From Bacilliculturomica massiliensis (GTDB lineage: Bacteria > Bacillota > Clostridia > Peptostreptococcales > Anaerovoracaceae), in the NCBI RefSeq assembly GCF_900605495.1, contig NZ_LR027603.1:1799997-1863996 (forward strand): DNA of 64,000 nt. Reading direction: 5' to 3'. This document shows, in pieces, positions 44,370 to 53,298 of this stretch (its first letter is position 1; each line of letters begins with the position of its first letter). The notes beneath the pieces were generated by a model that saw nothing but the letters and a program-made list of their open reading frames with translations, did no database searches and was not told the DNA's origin. The translations under genes and the position numbers were made by a program.

Positions 44370-44420
44370 AGCCCATTCTCCTTCTTTCCCGTACGCGCGT
44401 TTCCACGCGCAAAATTAAGT

Positions 44421-44458
44421 GTAGTATTTATGATACTACGGTATCATACATTTGTAAA
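44421..44458 (-). promoter_or_regulatory. Exporter promoter with overlapping TetR-type operator
   Basis: On the minus strand -35 TTTACA (rc 44453-44458), 17 bp, -10 TATCAT (rc 44430-44435). Two perfect inverted repeats overlap this promoter: GTAGTATTTATGATACTAC (44421-44439) and ATGATAC-TACG-GTATCAT (44430-44447). A TetR gene starts divergently at 44704. This is the arrangement expected for repression of the exporter operon by the TetR protein. Confidence 0.75.
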
Positions 44459-44703
44459 TACGTATATAAAAAAACCTTACTATATATTATTATCTTGAAC
44501 TATTGTGAAACTCCTGTTAAGATAAGATCATCAGGAAGTCCCTCGATTTCCACACCAAGCCTTCCCCGACAAGGGCAGGGACGCGCCGGCCGGCTGCCGT
44601 CCGGCGCAGTTTGGCCCGCAGCCCAGGCGGGCCCGCAGCCCAGGCGCGGCGCCGCGTATCTGTCAGAGAAGGCACTCCAACGACAGAAAGGAGACCGCGC
44701 CTC

Positions 44704-45369
44704 ATGGAACGAGAGAATAAAACGAAGAAGAGGATCCGCAGGACCGCCCTCGAACTCTTTCAGCAAAAGTCCTTCGAAAAAGTGACGCTGAATGAGATCT
44801 GCGAAAAAAGCGGAGTCAACAAACACACCTTCTACTATTATTTCAAATCGAAGGACGAGCTTTTGGACCACTACTATGAAATACCAGACGGCGTGGCATC
44901 CTGCGATCTCTCCTCGCTCCTCACCGCCGATTCCTACGTGGAGCAATTCTGGCTTCTCATAAAAAAAATGATCGATTTTATGGAAGAGTCCGGCGTCGCC
45001 ATCGTCAGGCAGATCTTCATTAAAAATATGATGGAAGACGTGGGCACCTTCAACGTAGCCGAGAAAAAGAAGGAAATGATCCGCGCCCAGATCGCCATCA
45101 TAAAAAAAGGCCAGGAGGCCGGCCAGTTCCGCAATCAGGCCGACGCCCGGTTTCTGGCCATTCTTTTCCACCAGATCGCCATCTCCACCGCCTTCATGTG
45201 GAGCGTGCGCAACGCCTCCTTCTCCTATTCCGGCATGATGCGCTACATGTACGAGATGGCCTTCGACGTGGCGCCTGAATATCGAAAGGCAGACGATACC
45301 CAACTGCCCGGCATGGGTTTCGGTCCTCCCTTCGGGGAAAACTGCAAAGACGATCCCCCAACGGTCTAG
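44704..45369 (+). CDS. TetR-family transcriptional regulator
   Basis: A 221-residue regulator. The N-terminal HTH is clear: RIRRTALELFQQKSFEKVTLNEICEKSGVNKHTFYYYF (in parts, residues ~9-46). The rest is the helical ligand domain. AAAGGAG lies ~10 nt before the ATG. It is divergent from the exporter operon and is its likely repressor, acting at 44421-44458. The 250 bp upstream of its start is GC-rich with no other gene visible. Confidence 0.9.
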   Translation: MERENKTKKRIRRTALELFQQKSFEKVTLNEICEKSGVNKHTFYYYFKSKDELLDHYYEIPDGVASCDLSSLLTADSYVEQFWLLIKKMIDFMEESGVAIVRQIFIKNMMEDVGTFNVAEKKKEMIRAQIAIIKKGQEAGQFRNQADARFLAILFHQIAISTAFMWSVRNASFSYSGMMRYMYEMAFDVAPEYRKADDTQLPGMGFGPPFGENCKDDPPTV

Positions 45370-45504
45370 CAAAAATCTGCGTTTAAGACCATGTGAAACG
45401 TCGGATAGACAGGCCAGGCAAAAGACCGGCAGCCGATCATCATCTTATTCAGAATATGCGCTGTTTATGCATGTTCGGATGACCTTCTCCTGACGGGAAC
45501 CCCT

Positions 45505-45568
45505 AAAAAAACGACCTGCAGCGAGAAACATTTTCTGTCGAAAATGGATCTCACTGCAGGCCGTTTTT
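45505..45568. terminator. Bidirectional terminator between TetR and LytTR genes
   Basis: A long stem of CCTGCAGCGAGA pairing with TCTCACTGCAGG, flanked by AAAAAACG and CGTTTTT, lies between the convergent TetR (+) and LytTR (-) genes. Confidence 0.85.
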
Positions 45569-45577
45569 CTATTCGTC

Positions 45578-45648
45578 CGTTCTTTGCCCATTGGTCCGTT
45601 CTTTCCGAATTCGTCGGCTCTTTCCGAGTTCGTCCGCTCTTTCGGCCC
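45578..45648. repeat. 19-bp imperfect tandem repeats
   Basis: Three 19-bp units (45578-45596, 45597-45615, 45616-45634) and a partial fourth share the pattern CGTTCTTTCCGAATTCGTC with a few changes. They fill the gap between the terminator and the LytTR stop codon at 45656. Confidence 0.8.
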
Positions 45649-45655
45649 TTCCCTC

Positions 45656-46402
45656 TCAGCACGTTCCTCCGCTTCCATTCAGCCAGTAGTCGCCCCACCG
45701 CCTTTTCACCCCGGTGGAAAGCCCCCGGGGAAGCGACACCCGGGCCCCGTTCCTCAACGTCACCTCCGCCTTGTCCACAGAAGTCACATAATGGAGATTG
45801 ACTGCAAAACTGGAACCGCACAGAACGAAACGCGGGTCGGCCAGCAGCGCTTCCACCGCCGACTGAAACGGTCCCTGGAGTGTCACGCTGTTCACAGTCT
45901 CCCCTCCCGCAAGATGGTATCGAACAGCCCGTCCCGCCAGCTCCGCATAGAGGATCTCATCCAGCAGCAAAAGCCTCAGCCCGTTTTTCACCTTGACCTG
46001 AACAGAGGCCGCACGCCGCTTCTGCAGCCGTTCTGACGCACGGTCCAGCACACTGTACAGCTGAACCGGATCCGCCGGCTTTAACAGGTAATAAAATGCC
46101 TGGGTCAAATAAGAGTCTACGGCAAAATCCGGCGATGTGGTCAGATAGACGATGGGCGCGTCCCTCCCCATTTCCCGCAGCCTGAGACCCAGGTCAATAC
46201 CCGAGAGACCGGGCATGATGACATCCAGCACATAGAGGTCGAAGCCGCCCCCGTCCTCCTCCTGTTTCAGCAGCTCGTCGCCGGAGGAAAAGACCGTCAG
46301 CCGGGCCGCAAGGCCGGGGCGTTCTTCCATATACCCACGGAGCAGGCCGCCTGTCAAGGCAAGCTGTTCCGGTTCGTCGTCGCAAAGAGCAATATTTAAC
46401 AT
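45656..46402 (-). CDS. LytTR-family response regulator
   Basis: A 248-residue response regulator. The receiver has the acidic pair CDDE (residues 7-10), phospho-acceptor Asp60 in YVLDVIMPG, and the conserved Lys in YYLLKPAD near 108. Residues ~135-240 form a LytTR DNA-binding domain (LLLLDEILYAEL, FVLCGSSFAVNLHYV). Start ATG has AGGAGGTTGCGC upstream; a TTG two codons earlier overlaps the binding site and is rejected. No histidine kinase is adjacent, so it is an orphan. LytTR regulators often control virulence, bacteriocin or cell-surface genes. Confidence 0.9.
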   Translation of the reverse strand: MLNIALCDDEPEQLALTGGLLRGYMEERPGLAARLTVFSSGDELLKQEEDGGGFDLYVLDVIMPGLSGIDLGLRLREMGRDAPIVYLTTSPDFAVDSYLTQAFYYLLKPADPVQLYSVLDRASERLQKRRAASVQVKVKNGLRLLLLDEILYAELAGRAVRYHLAGGETVNSVTLQGPFQSAVEALLADPRFVLCGSSFAVNLHYVTSVDKAEVTLRNGARVSLPRGLSTGVKRRWGDYWLNGSGGTC

Positions 46403-46735
46403 GCGCAACCTCCTGTCAGGCTGTATCTCACCAGTTCTGTACCATTCAGCCGGTTTTTCACGGGCATCGTGCAGATCGAAGGGTCTTCACAGACATCATA
46501 AAAGCTTTTTTTTGCAGCGGCGTGCAAATTTTACGTAAAACGGTACCAGATCCGCACTATGCCCCACAAGCGGGCTTCTTTTCGTTAGAATATACAGTAG
46601 CAAAAGGCAGGTCCGCTGTCAAGCTGTCCAGCCAAATAAGAACATCGTACCCAAACAGCTGCCGGGTCCGCCCCCAACTGTTTCCGCAGTTCCCCGGAAA
46701 TAAAAACAACAGAGCGAGAGGAGAGGAAAAAGACG

Positions 46736-46966
46736 ATGCGAGCAGTTACCGATGCCGGCCGGCGCGCCGGGGACCGTCCTCTGAAAGAGCCGCGGACAGG
46801 CGGGAGCGTCTGGCCGCACCAATGCTGCCCTGCATTCACGCCCCGCCAGACGGCCATGGGAATAGAACGGGAATGCTGGTACTGCCGGTTTGCAGACTTC
46901 CATCTGAAGGAGCAGGTTCCTCTGGATGTAGGCATCTGCTGCTGGCCCAAAAAACAGCTCGACTGA
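46736..46966 (+). CDS. Possible small cysteine-rich protein (76 aa)
   Basis: An open frame of 76 residues with a good ribosome binding site (GAGAGGAGAGGAAAAAG). Six cysteines cluster as CC, CWYC and GICCWP, suggesting a metal-binding or zinc-ribbon-like fold in the second half. The N-terminal part is Arg/Gly rich and unlike a domain. It is divergent from the orphan LytTR gene and could be its target, but I recognise no family and the frame may not be translated. Confidence 0.4.
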   Translation: MRAVTDAGRRAGDRPLKEPRTGGSVWPHQCCPAFTPRQTAMGIERECWYCRFADFHLKEQVPLDVGICCWPKKQLD

Positions 46967-47509
46967 AACGGCGTTTCTCTTTTGGCCGGCTATGAGGATC
47001 AGAAGGCCCCGTGTCACCAGCGTTGCGCCGCCTGCCGTGGATCAGAACAGCAAGCGGCCTCATCCGGCAGGGAGGCCGCTCACCTGGCTGGGTTGTCCCC
47101 CTTGAGAGTAGATGTGCCCTACGGCAGGCGACGGCTGTTAGCGCTCCCTGTCGTAGAAATCTCAGGGGAAATAGGTCAGATCTAGTTTTTTTCCCCGATC
47201 TCACCGAAACAGAGCTGTGAAATAGGTGAATACTCAACAAAAAATCAATTCTCACCCATTTGGCAGCAATTATCGAGGATTCAGCACTGATTTTCAAGTA
47301 TTTTTCGGTGATTTTCTATTTTTTTTGCTCTTTTCACCTATACAGACTCTGACGCTCCTGGTCTCAACCACTGGTGGACCCGCCGATCTCGCGTCCGGCG
47401 CAGCCATCCGGGCCACACACCGATCTTGTCTCCCGGCCCAGCTGCCCTGCGGCCCACCAGTCTCACGGCTCAACTTTCATTGGGAAATATTCTGCTCTAT
47501 ATATAAATA

Positions 47510-47561
47510 AAGAAGGCGTCCCGAAAAAGTCAAATCTGATCGACTCTTGAGACGCCTTCTT
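47510..47561. other. Long-looped inverted repeat
   Basis: AAGAAGGCGTC (47510-47520) and GACGCCTTCTT (47551-47561) form a perfect 11-bp inverted repeat with a 30-nt loop containing a smaller AGTC/GACT pairing. On the minus strand it is followed by TATTTATA. It could be a terminator or the remnant of a mobile-element end. The surrounding 46403-47869 (1.47 kb) holds only the possible 76-residue gene and this repeat; nothing else is supported. Confidence 0.45.
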
Positions 47562-47787
47562 GTTAAGCTTGGTCCATGTCTCTATTTTTCATTTTCCAAG
47601 TAATATTTCTATATGGCGTTGTCCGCTGCAGCTTTGCTTTCTTATTGTTTCAAACGAATGATGCCTTTTCCTGATTTGTCTCATCGCGCACTCCCTAAAC
47701 CTGCTGAACGGTTTTAATAAATTTTACCACATTTAATATTGAAATGTAGCGCTCATCGTCCTAAACCCGAGCCCGCTGTCCGATCAA

Positions 47788-47832
47788 CGAAAAAAGCAGG
47801 CGGCCGAACGTTCAGTCTACCTGCTTTTTTCG
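47788..47832. terminator. Bidirectional terminator of the aminotransferase operon
   Basis: CGAAAAAAGCAGG (47788-47800) and CCTGCTTTTTTCG (47820-47832) form a perfect 13-bp inverted repeat with U-runs in both directions. It lies 38 bp past the aminotransferase stop. Confidence 0.9.
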
Positions 47833-47869
47833 TAAAAGCTTTCGATATCATTTACACCCGATCTGCTTA

Positions 47870-49093
47870 TTATAACGGGACGGGCTGCTTGCCCATGGCT
47901 TCCCTGGCCTCCTGATACAGCGCCTCAAAGGCGGGGATGGACGCTTCCACGGTATGACGGGACACGCAGAAGGACAGGCGCAGCCATTCGGGACAGCCGA
48001 AGCTGGCGGCGGGCACCACGAAAACATTCCGCTTGATGGCCAGATCCATGAAGTCCTCCGCGCTCATGCCGAAAGGCGCCTGGAAGAAGAGGTAAAACGC
48101 GCCGCTGGGGTCTGCGAAGCGGTAACCGATCCGGCTGAACGCCTCCCGCAGCACCTTGCGGTTATGGGCGTAGTCGGCCATATTAGGCGCCACGTCCACA
48201 CAGCGTTCCACCACCATCTGAAACAACGTGGGAGCGCATACATTGGCCACATCGCTGGAAGCGCCGCGGAGACCGGCCCAAACGTCGTCGAAATCGTCGA
48301 TGTTGTTGTCGGTGGCCACGAAACCGATGCGCTCGCCAGGCAGCGACAGGGATTTGCTGTAGGAATAGCAGATGATCGTGTTATTGTAATAAGCCGGAAT
48401 ATAAGGAACCACCTCGTCGGTGTACACCAGCTCCCGATAGGGCTCGTCGCAGATGAGATAGATGGCGTGACCGTATTCAGCGCTTTTCTTCTTTAGCAGG
48501 GCGGCCAGTTTTTTGATGGTCTCTTCACTGTAGATGACGCCGGAGGGATTGTTGGGCGAATTGATGATGATACCCTGCGTGTGTTTGCTCAGCCGGGGTT
48601 CCAGCTCGTCGAAGTTGATCTGGAAATGCTCCGTGTCCGGCGGAACCACGACCATCTTGTTGCCGCCGCAGGCCACCATGGGATAGTAGCCGGGGAAGAA
48701 GGGAGCGATGACCATGATCTCGCTGTTTTCGTCGATGTGCAGCGCCCTGCTGACGGTATGCAGCCCCGTGCTTGCGCCGGTGACCATCATGAAGTTATCC
48801 TTGGTCAGCTGTCGGCCGAAACGGCGATTGAAGGAGTCTGCAATGGCCTGCCGGCAGGAATCCATGCCCGCGTTGCTGGAATAGCCGTGGACTGCCACCA
48901 GATCGTCCGTGCCGCGAATGATATCGACGATGGCGTCCTCCACCTCCTGCGGCGGAGGCGTGCTGGGATTGCCCAGTGTAAAGTCGTACACATTTTCTCT
49001 GCCGATCTTCAGCGCCAGCTGACCGGCCGTTTCAGAAAGAGCCCGGATATCGGAACGCTTGCCTCTTGTGGCAAGATATTGAGAAGCTATCAT
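47870..49093 (-). CDS. PLP-dependent class I aminotransferase
   Basis: A 407-residue fold-type I aminotransferase. It has the NSPNNPSG motif, the CDEPYRELVY strand and the Schiff-base lysine in SYSKSLSLPGERIG; the Arg in WLRLSFCVS probably binds the alpha-carboxylate. GGAGG precedes the ATG at 49093, seven codons after another possible start. Last gene of a seven-gene operon that can convert an amino acid to its 2-oxo acid (this enzyme), to acyl-CoA (oxidoreductase), acyl phosphate (PduL) and ATP (kinase). The amino acid may be branched-chain, aromatic or alanine-like. Confidence 0.88.
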   Translation of the reverse strand: MIASQYLATRGKRSDIRALSETAGQLALKIGRENVYDFTLGNPSTPPPQEVEDAIVDIIRGTDDLVAVHGYSSNAGMDSCRQAIADSFNRRFGRQLTKDNFMMVTGASTGLHTVSRALHIDENSEIMVIAPFFPGYYPMVACGGNKMVVVPPDTEHFQINFDELEPRLSKHTQGIIINSPNNPSGVIYSEETIKKLAALLKKKSAEYGHAIYLICDEPYRELVYTDEVVPYIPAYYNNTIICYSYSKSLSLPGERIGFVATDNNIDDFDDVWAGLRGASSDVANVCAPTLFQMVVERCVDVAPNMADYAHNRKVLREAFSRIGYRFADPSGAFYLFFQAPFGMSAEDFMDLAIKRNVFVVPAASFGCPEWLRLSFCVSRHTVEASIPAFEALYQEAREAMGKQPVPL

Positions 49094-49134
49094 GGGTTTT
49101 CCTCCGTTTCTCAACTGTTATTTGTTGTAATTGT

Positions 49135-49695
49135 TTACAGGATGACCTCAAGCATATCGCCGTTTCGACAGCCGGCGGCGTTGCCCTCTTCCGTGTCAAG
49201 ATGCATTAAAAGACCCTTTCCGCCGGGTACCAGCGCCACGTTTTTGAAATCCAGCGCCCGGTCGCCCCCGGTACGTACCGTCACAAATTCGCCGTACTGC
49301 CTGCCCATATCCAAAAGCGTCTCCTTATCCACGTGGATGTGACGCCAGGCAAGGATACCGCAGCGGGCGGTGTACTCGCCGCAGGGGCCCGCAAGCGTCA
49401 GTTCCACAGCGCCGTCCAGCTTCCCGGAGTTCCTCACGGGCGGATCGACTCCCAGCTTGAAGCAGTCTGATCGGAGAAGTTCCACCTGGGTATAGGGCCG
49501 CAGGGGTCCCAGCACTCTGAATTTACCCAGCGCGCCCTTCGGTCCGCGCACTTCCACGAACTCGTTGGAAGACCAGGGGCCGCCCTCCTCCGCCAGATAG
49601 TGGGCGAAGGTGATTCCCCTGTCGCCAAAGAGCGCCTGCGAGGCCTCCTCCGTCAGATGGGCGTGATGGTTAGAGAGCATGACTACAGTTTTCAT
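49135..49695 (-). CDS. pduL: PduL-type phosphate acyltransferase
   Basis: A 186-residue phosphotransacylase of the PduL family, unrelated to Pta. Typical segments are SNHHAHLTEE, the central LGPLRPYTQVEL, WRHIHVDKETLLDMG and LLMHLDTEEGNAAG; the conserved histidines in these stretches bind zinc in known members. It swaps CoA for phosphate on short acyl-CoA. It lies between butyrate kinase and the aminotransferase and links oxidation to ATP formation. No shell-targeting peptide is evident, and there are no microcompartment genes nearby. Confidence 0.88.
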   Translation of the reverse strand: MKTVVMLSNHHAHLTEEASQALFGDRGITFAHYLAEEGGPWSSNEFVEVRGPKGALGKFRVLGPLRPYTQVELLRSDCFKLGVDPPVRNSGKLDGAVELTLAGPCGEYTARCGILAWRHIHVDKETLLDMGRQYGEFVTVRTGGDRALDFKNVALVPGGKGLLMHLDTEEGNAAGCRNGDMLEVIL

Positions 49696-49716
49696 ATGAT
49701 CCTTCTCCTTCCCCTA

Positions 49717-50799
49717 TCAATATTCTTCTGCAAACGTATGCGCGCTCTCCTGGCCGTTGAGCACCCGAAGGATGCCCCGCGCCAGAGCGTCCATTTCAAT
49801 GGCCCCAGGTCTGACGACCACAGGCGCGATAAACTCCACCCTCCTGCGGACCGCTTCTGTCAGCATTTTGGAATGAGCGATCCCGCCGGTGAGCACGATC
49901 CGATCCACCTGACCGCAGGTGGTAACGGCCATGGTGCCGATATCCTTGGCGATATTGTAGACAAATGCGTCGTAGACCAGCCTGGCCTGCTCGTCGCCGG
50001 CCTCCACCAGCTTTTCTACCTCGCGGCAGTCGCTGGTGCCAAAATAGGCCACAAAGCCGCAGTGATCCTGAAACAGATCGCGCAGAGATTTAGCAGTGTA
50101 TTTCCCGGAAAAGCACAGGCGGATCATGTCGTAATTGCCGAACATACCGGCTCTTGAGGGAGTGAAGGTACCTTCGCCGGAAGGGACCATGTCGATGACC
50201 CGGCCGTGCTTGTGCATACTGACGCTGATCCCGCCTCCCAGATGACACATGATAAAGTTCACCTGCGAATAGCTGGTCCCCATCTCCTCGGCAACTTCTA
50301 TGGCCACCGCTCTGGTGTTGAGCATGTGCAGAGCGGCATTGCGCTTGATCTGCGGCAGTCCGGTCACTTTGGCCACCTCGTCCATTTCGTCCGTCATCAC
50401 CACGTCGTAACAGTAAGCGGGAATGCCATACTCCTTCACCCACTGATAGGCGATGACGGGAGCGAGACACATGGGATGCACCGCGTTGACAGGCTGCATA
50501 CACGCATCCATCATATCCTGATCGATCCTGTAAGCTCCGGCGTGGTAGCGGCGTCCCGAAGGACAGCCCCTGGCCGCGATGGCGTCCAGATCCGCGGGCC
50601 CCACACCCTGCTCTTCGAGATAGGCGTCGATCGCGGCCTTGCGCAGAGGCAGCTGACCGATGATATCGTCATACTTGGCCAGGTCCTCGCTGCTGTGCTC
50701 GATGCTGATCTCATTCAGCATCCTGTCGTTTTCAAAGAGGGCCAGTTTGGTGCTGGTAGAGCCCGGATTGATGCAAAGTATCTTGTAAACGTCTTTCAT
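49717..50799 (-). CDS. buk: Butyrate kinase-family acyl kinase
   Basis: A 360-residue ASKHA-family kinase that makes ATP from butyryl- or branched acyl phosphate. Signatures are INPGSTSTKLALFEND at the N-terminus, HLGGGISVSMHKHGRVIDM near residue 180 and VLTGGIAHS near 300. The ATG has AAAGGAG 11 nt upstream; a longer frame is unrelated. In this operon the likely substrates are isobutyryl, isovaleryl or 2-methylbutyryl phosphate, or aromatic equivalents. Confidence 0.93.
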   Translation of the reverse strand: MKDVYKILCINPGSTSTKLALFENDRMLNEISIEHSSEDLAKYDDIIGQLPLRKAAIDAYLEEQGVGPADLDAIAARGCPSGRRYHAGAYRIDQDMMDACMQPVNAVHPMCLAPVIAYQWVKEYGIPAYCYDVVMTDEMDEVAKVTGLPQIKRNAALHMLNTRAVAIEVAEEMGTSYSQVNFIMCHLGGGISVSMHKHGRVIDMVPSGEGTFTPSRAGMFGNYDMIRLCFSGKYTAKSLRDLFQDHCGFVAYFGTSDCREVEKLVEAGDEQARLVYDAFVYNIAKDIGTMAVTTCGQVDRIVLTGGIAHSKMLTEAVRRRVEFIAPVVVRPGAIEMDALARGILRVLNGQESAHTFAEEY

Positions 50800-50921
50800 A
50801 TTAGGGTCTGCTCCTTTCTGAAAAAATGACGGAAGCAGCGCTCCACAGAGGACCGGAGCGCCGTTTCGCCAGGCGCGCCGCAGCCGGCGGCAACCCGCGG
50901 CCAACTGCGGCGCTGTGGGGA

Positions 50922-51464
50922 CTAGACGGCGTTGAACCCCGTTCTCATAGCGAGAACATTTGCCTCGTTGAACGATCCCTTCCCCTTATCCGCAAACATT
51001 TTGCACATGGCCTGTTCAGCGTATGCTTCGTCAAACAGGCCCATCTTTTTGATCACTGCGCCCAGCATTACCAGGTTCTGTCCCTTAACATTATGTATTT
51101 GATCAGCCAGCTCCACCACATCCAGACGCGTGACGGTCACGCCCGGGGGATAGGAATAATCCGCACTGACGGCGTTGGCGTTCACGAAGACGTGACAGTC
51201 AGGCCTGCAGAATTCCAGATAGTCCAGAGAAGGTTCGTTCATGGCGATCAGGATGTCCGCCTCCTCCATGGCGGGACTTCCCACCTTTTCCTCTTCTGTC
51301 TCTCCGTACTTGACCGTACAGTTTGCTTTGCCTCCGCGCATGGTGGGACCGTAGGATGGAAGCCAAACGGCGTTCAGACCTTTCGTGGAAGCGGCGTAGG
51401 CGAGGATCAGGCCGCCGGTCAGAACGCCCTGGCCGCCGAAACCGGCAAAAATTATTTCTTTCAT
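50922..51464 (-). CDS. 2-oxoacid:ferredoxin oxidoreductase, gamma subunit
   Basis: A 180-residue subunit with the family start IIFAGFGGQGVLTGGLILA and PSYGPTMRGGKANC. This subunit type contributes to CoA binding in pyruvate/2-oxoisovalerate ferredoxin oxidoreductases. It is 12 bp after the beta subunit gene. The four-subunit form with separate ferredoxin is typical of VOR/KOR enzymes. Confidence 0.92.
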   Translation of the reverse strand: MKEIIFAGFGGQGVLTGGLILAYAASTKGLNAVWLPSYGPTMRGGKANCTVKYGETEEEKVGSPAMEEADILIAMNEPSLDYLEFCRPDCHVFVNANAVSADYSYPPGVTVTRLDVVELADQIHNVKGQNLVMLGAVIKKMGLFDEAYAEQAMCKMFADKGKGSFNEANVLAMRTGFNAV

Positions 51465-51476
51465 CTGTGCGCCTCC

Positions 51477-52214
51477 TTAATCTCTGGTTTTGAATTCGCC
51501 GAGAGGATATTCGGCGATGATGGGCCCGGTGATCTGCTCGCGGCACTGTTTGGGAGACATGTGCCAGTTGGTGGGACAGGGGCTGAGGATCTCCACCACG
51601 GAGAAGCCCTCGCCGTTGAGCTGTGCCTCCAAAGCGCTGCGGATCATTCGCTTCGTCTGGTTGATGGTCTTGGCGTCGATCACCGCGCCGCGGGCGGCGT
51701 AGGCCACGTGGAAACCCTTGGAGCCGGCCACCATTTCGGGAAAATGGAAAGGCAGGCCCGTCAGCTCGGCGTTGCGGCCGGATACGCTGGTCATTGTTTT
51801 CTGACCGGGCAAGGTGGTCCAGCTCATCTGGCCGCCTGTCATGCCGAAGTTTACATTATTGATCACGAATTGAGTGATATTTTCGTTTCGGTATGCAGCG
51901 TTGAGACTTTCGGCGATGCCGATGGTATAGGCGTCGCCGTCGCCCTGATACGCAAATACCAGCACATCGGGTCTCACGCGCTTTACGCCCTCCGCGGTGG
52001 CGGCGGCGCGGCCGTGGGCGGCCTGAAAACGGTCAAAGCGCATGGCAGGTGTAGCGGTGCAGACACAGCCTACGCCGGCAATGACGATCTGATTGTTTTC
52101 CTGTCCCAGTTCTTCTATGACCTCTTCAATAAGGCGGATGACAATACCATGTCCGCAGCCGGGACACAAATCATGAGTCCCCAGCTTGGCGGGAGTCTTC
52201 TTTACAATTTCCAT
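51477..52214 (-). CDS. 2-oxoacid:ferredoxin oxidoreductase, beta subunit (thiamine diphosphate-binding)
   Basis: A 245-residue subunit with CPGCGHG near residue 18, the ThDP motif YQGDGDAYTIGIAE...VINNVNFG, and CPTNWHMSP near the end. The cysteines hold a 4Fe-4S cluster in homologues. The start overlaps the alpha subunit stop by 1 nt. Confidence 0.93.
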   Translation of the reverse strand: MEIVKKTPAKLGTHDLCPGCGHGIVIRLIEEVIEELGQENNQIVIAGVGCVCTATPAMRFDRFQAAHGRAAATAEGVKRVRPDVLVFAYQGDGDAYTIGIAESLNAAYRNENITQFVINNVNFGMTGGQMSWTTLPGQKTMTSVSGRNAELTGLPFHFPEMVAGSKGFHVAYAARGAVIDAKTINQTKRMIRSALEAQLNGEGFSVVEILSPCPTNWHMSPKQCREQITGPIIAEYPLGEFKTRD

Positions 52215-53287
52215 CAGTACATCTCCTTTAACTCGCCGGTTATGATCTCATTGTATTTTGCAAGAACCATCTTTACGCGGGGAACGCCGCCTCCACAGGG
52301 ATAGCAGTAGGTGGGAACGCAGTAACCGGCCCGTTTGGCGCCCAGCGCCACGTCGTCTACCATCTGGCCCATATCGTTCATCTCCACGGAGATAAAGCCC
52401 TTGACATGAGGGTTCATGCGGTACAGCTCTTCGAATCCCTTGTGGGGAAAGGGCCACAGAATTTTGGGACGGAACAGGCCCACCTTCTCGCCGGAACCGC
52501 GGAGCTTATCCACCGCGTCCACACACACGCGGGAAGGCAGTCCGAAGGCCACAAACACATAATCGGCGTCCTCGGTCCGATACTGTTCCCAGCGCTGCAT
52601 CTCGGGAATGATGCGCTCATACTTCGACAGCTCGAAGTCGATATATTCCTGACCGTCTCCCCCGGGATACTTCATGCCCTTGGAGCCGGTGCCGTCGATG
52701 CCCCAATCCAGATCTCCTTCCCTTTTCTTGAAGGGCGGCATCTCCACCCCCTCCATCATCTGTCCCAGCACGGCCTCGGAGAAGATCGTGACGCCTACTC
52801 TGTATTTCTCTGCGATATCCCATGCCTCATAAATATCGTCCACCATCTCCTGAATGCTGTTTGGCGCAAACACCACATTGTGATAATCCCCGTGGCCGCC
52901 GCCCTTACAGTCGCGGTAATAGTCGGCCTGCCCGGACTTCAGACTGCCCAGACCGGTGCCCCACCGCTGCACGTTCAGCACCACATAGGGGATGGCGTAA
53001 TGAGCCGCATACGACATGCCTTCCGCCTTCAGGCTGATGCCCGGGCCGGAAGACGCAGTCAAGGCGCGCGCTCCGGCGGAAGCGGCCCCCATCACCATAT
53101 TCATAGCGGCGATCTCGTTTTCAGACTGCACAAAGCGAGTCTCCATGCCTAATTCAGGCATTCTGTGAGAAAGGTATTCCAGCGTTTCGGTGGACGGGGT
53201 AATGGGATAGCCCGCGAAGAAATCACAGCCGCCGCGCAGAGCCGCCTCCGCCACGGCCACATTACCTTTTAACAGTTCTTTTGCCAT
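52214..53287 (-). CDS. 2-oxoacid:ferredoxin oxidoreductase, alpha subunit
   Basis: A 357-residue subunit with the family pattern GNVAVAEAALRGGCDFFAGYPITPSTE (in parts), ASSGPGISLKAEG and a Rossmann-like C-terminal domain (VFVAFGLPSRVCVDAV). It forms the pyruvate-binding half of the active site with the beta subunit. AGGG lies before the ATG; an upstream in-frame extension overlaps the ferredoxin gene and is rejected. Confidence 0.93.
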   Translation of the reverse strand: MAKELLKGNVAVAEAALRGGCDFFAGYPITPSTETLEYLSHRMPELGMETRFVQSENEIAAMNMVMGAASAGARALTASSGPGISLKAEGMSYAAHYAIPYVVLNVQRWGTGLGSLKSGQADYYRDCKGGGHGDYHNVVFAPNSIQEMVDDIYEAWDIAEKYRVGVTIFSEAVLGQMMEGVEMPPFKKREGDLDWGIDGTGSKGMKYPGGDGQEYIDFELSKYERIIPEMQRWEQYRTEDADYVFVAFGLPSRVCVDAVDKLRGSGEKVGLFRPKILWPFPHKGFEELYRMNPHVKGFISVEMNDMGQMVDDVALGAKRAGYCVPTYCYPCGGGVPRVKMVLAKYNEIITGELKEMY

Positions 53288-53298
53288 TTTGTATTCCC

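Noticed and set aside
42621-44498. 625-codon open frame on the plus strand
   Set aside because: Antisense shadow of the first ABC exporter gene; composition rich in His, Arg and Gln, no family similarity.
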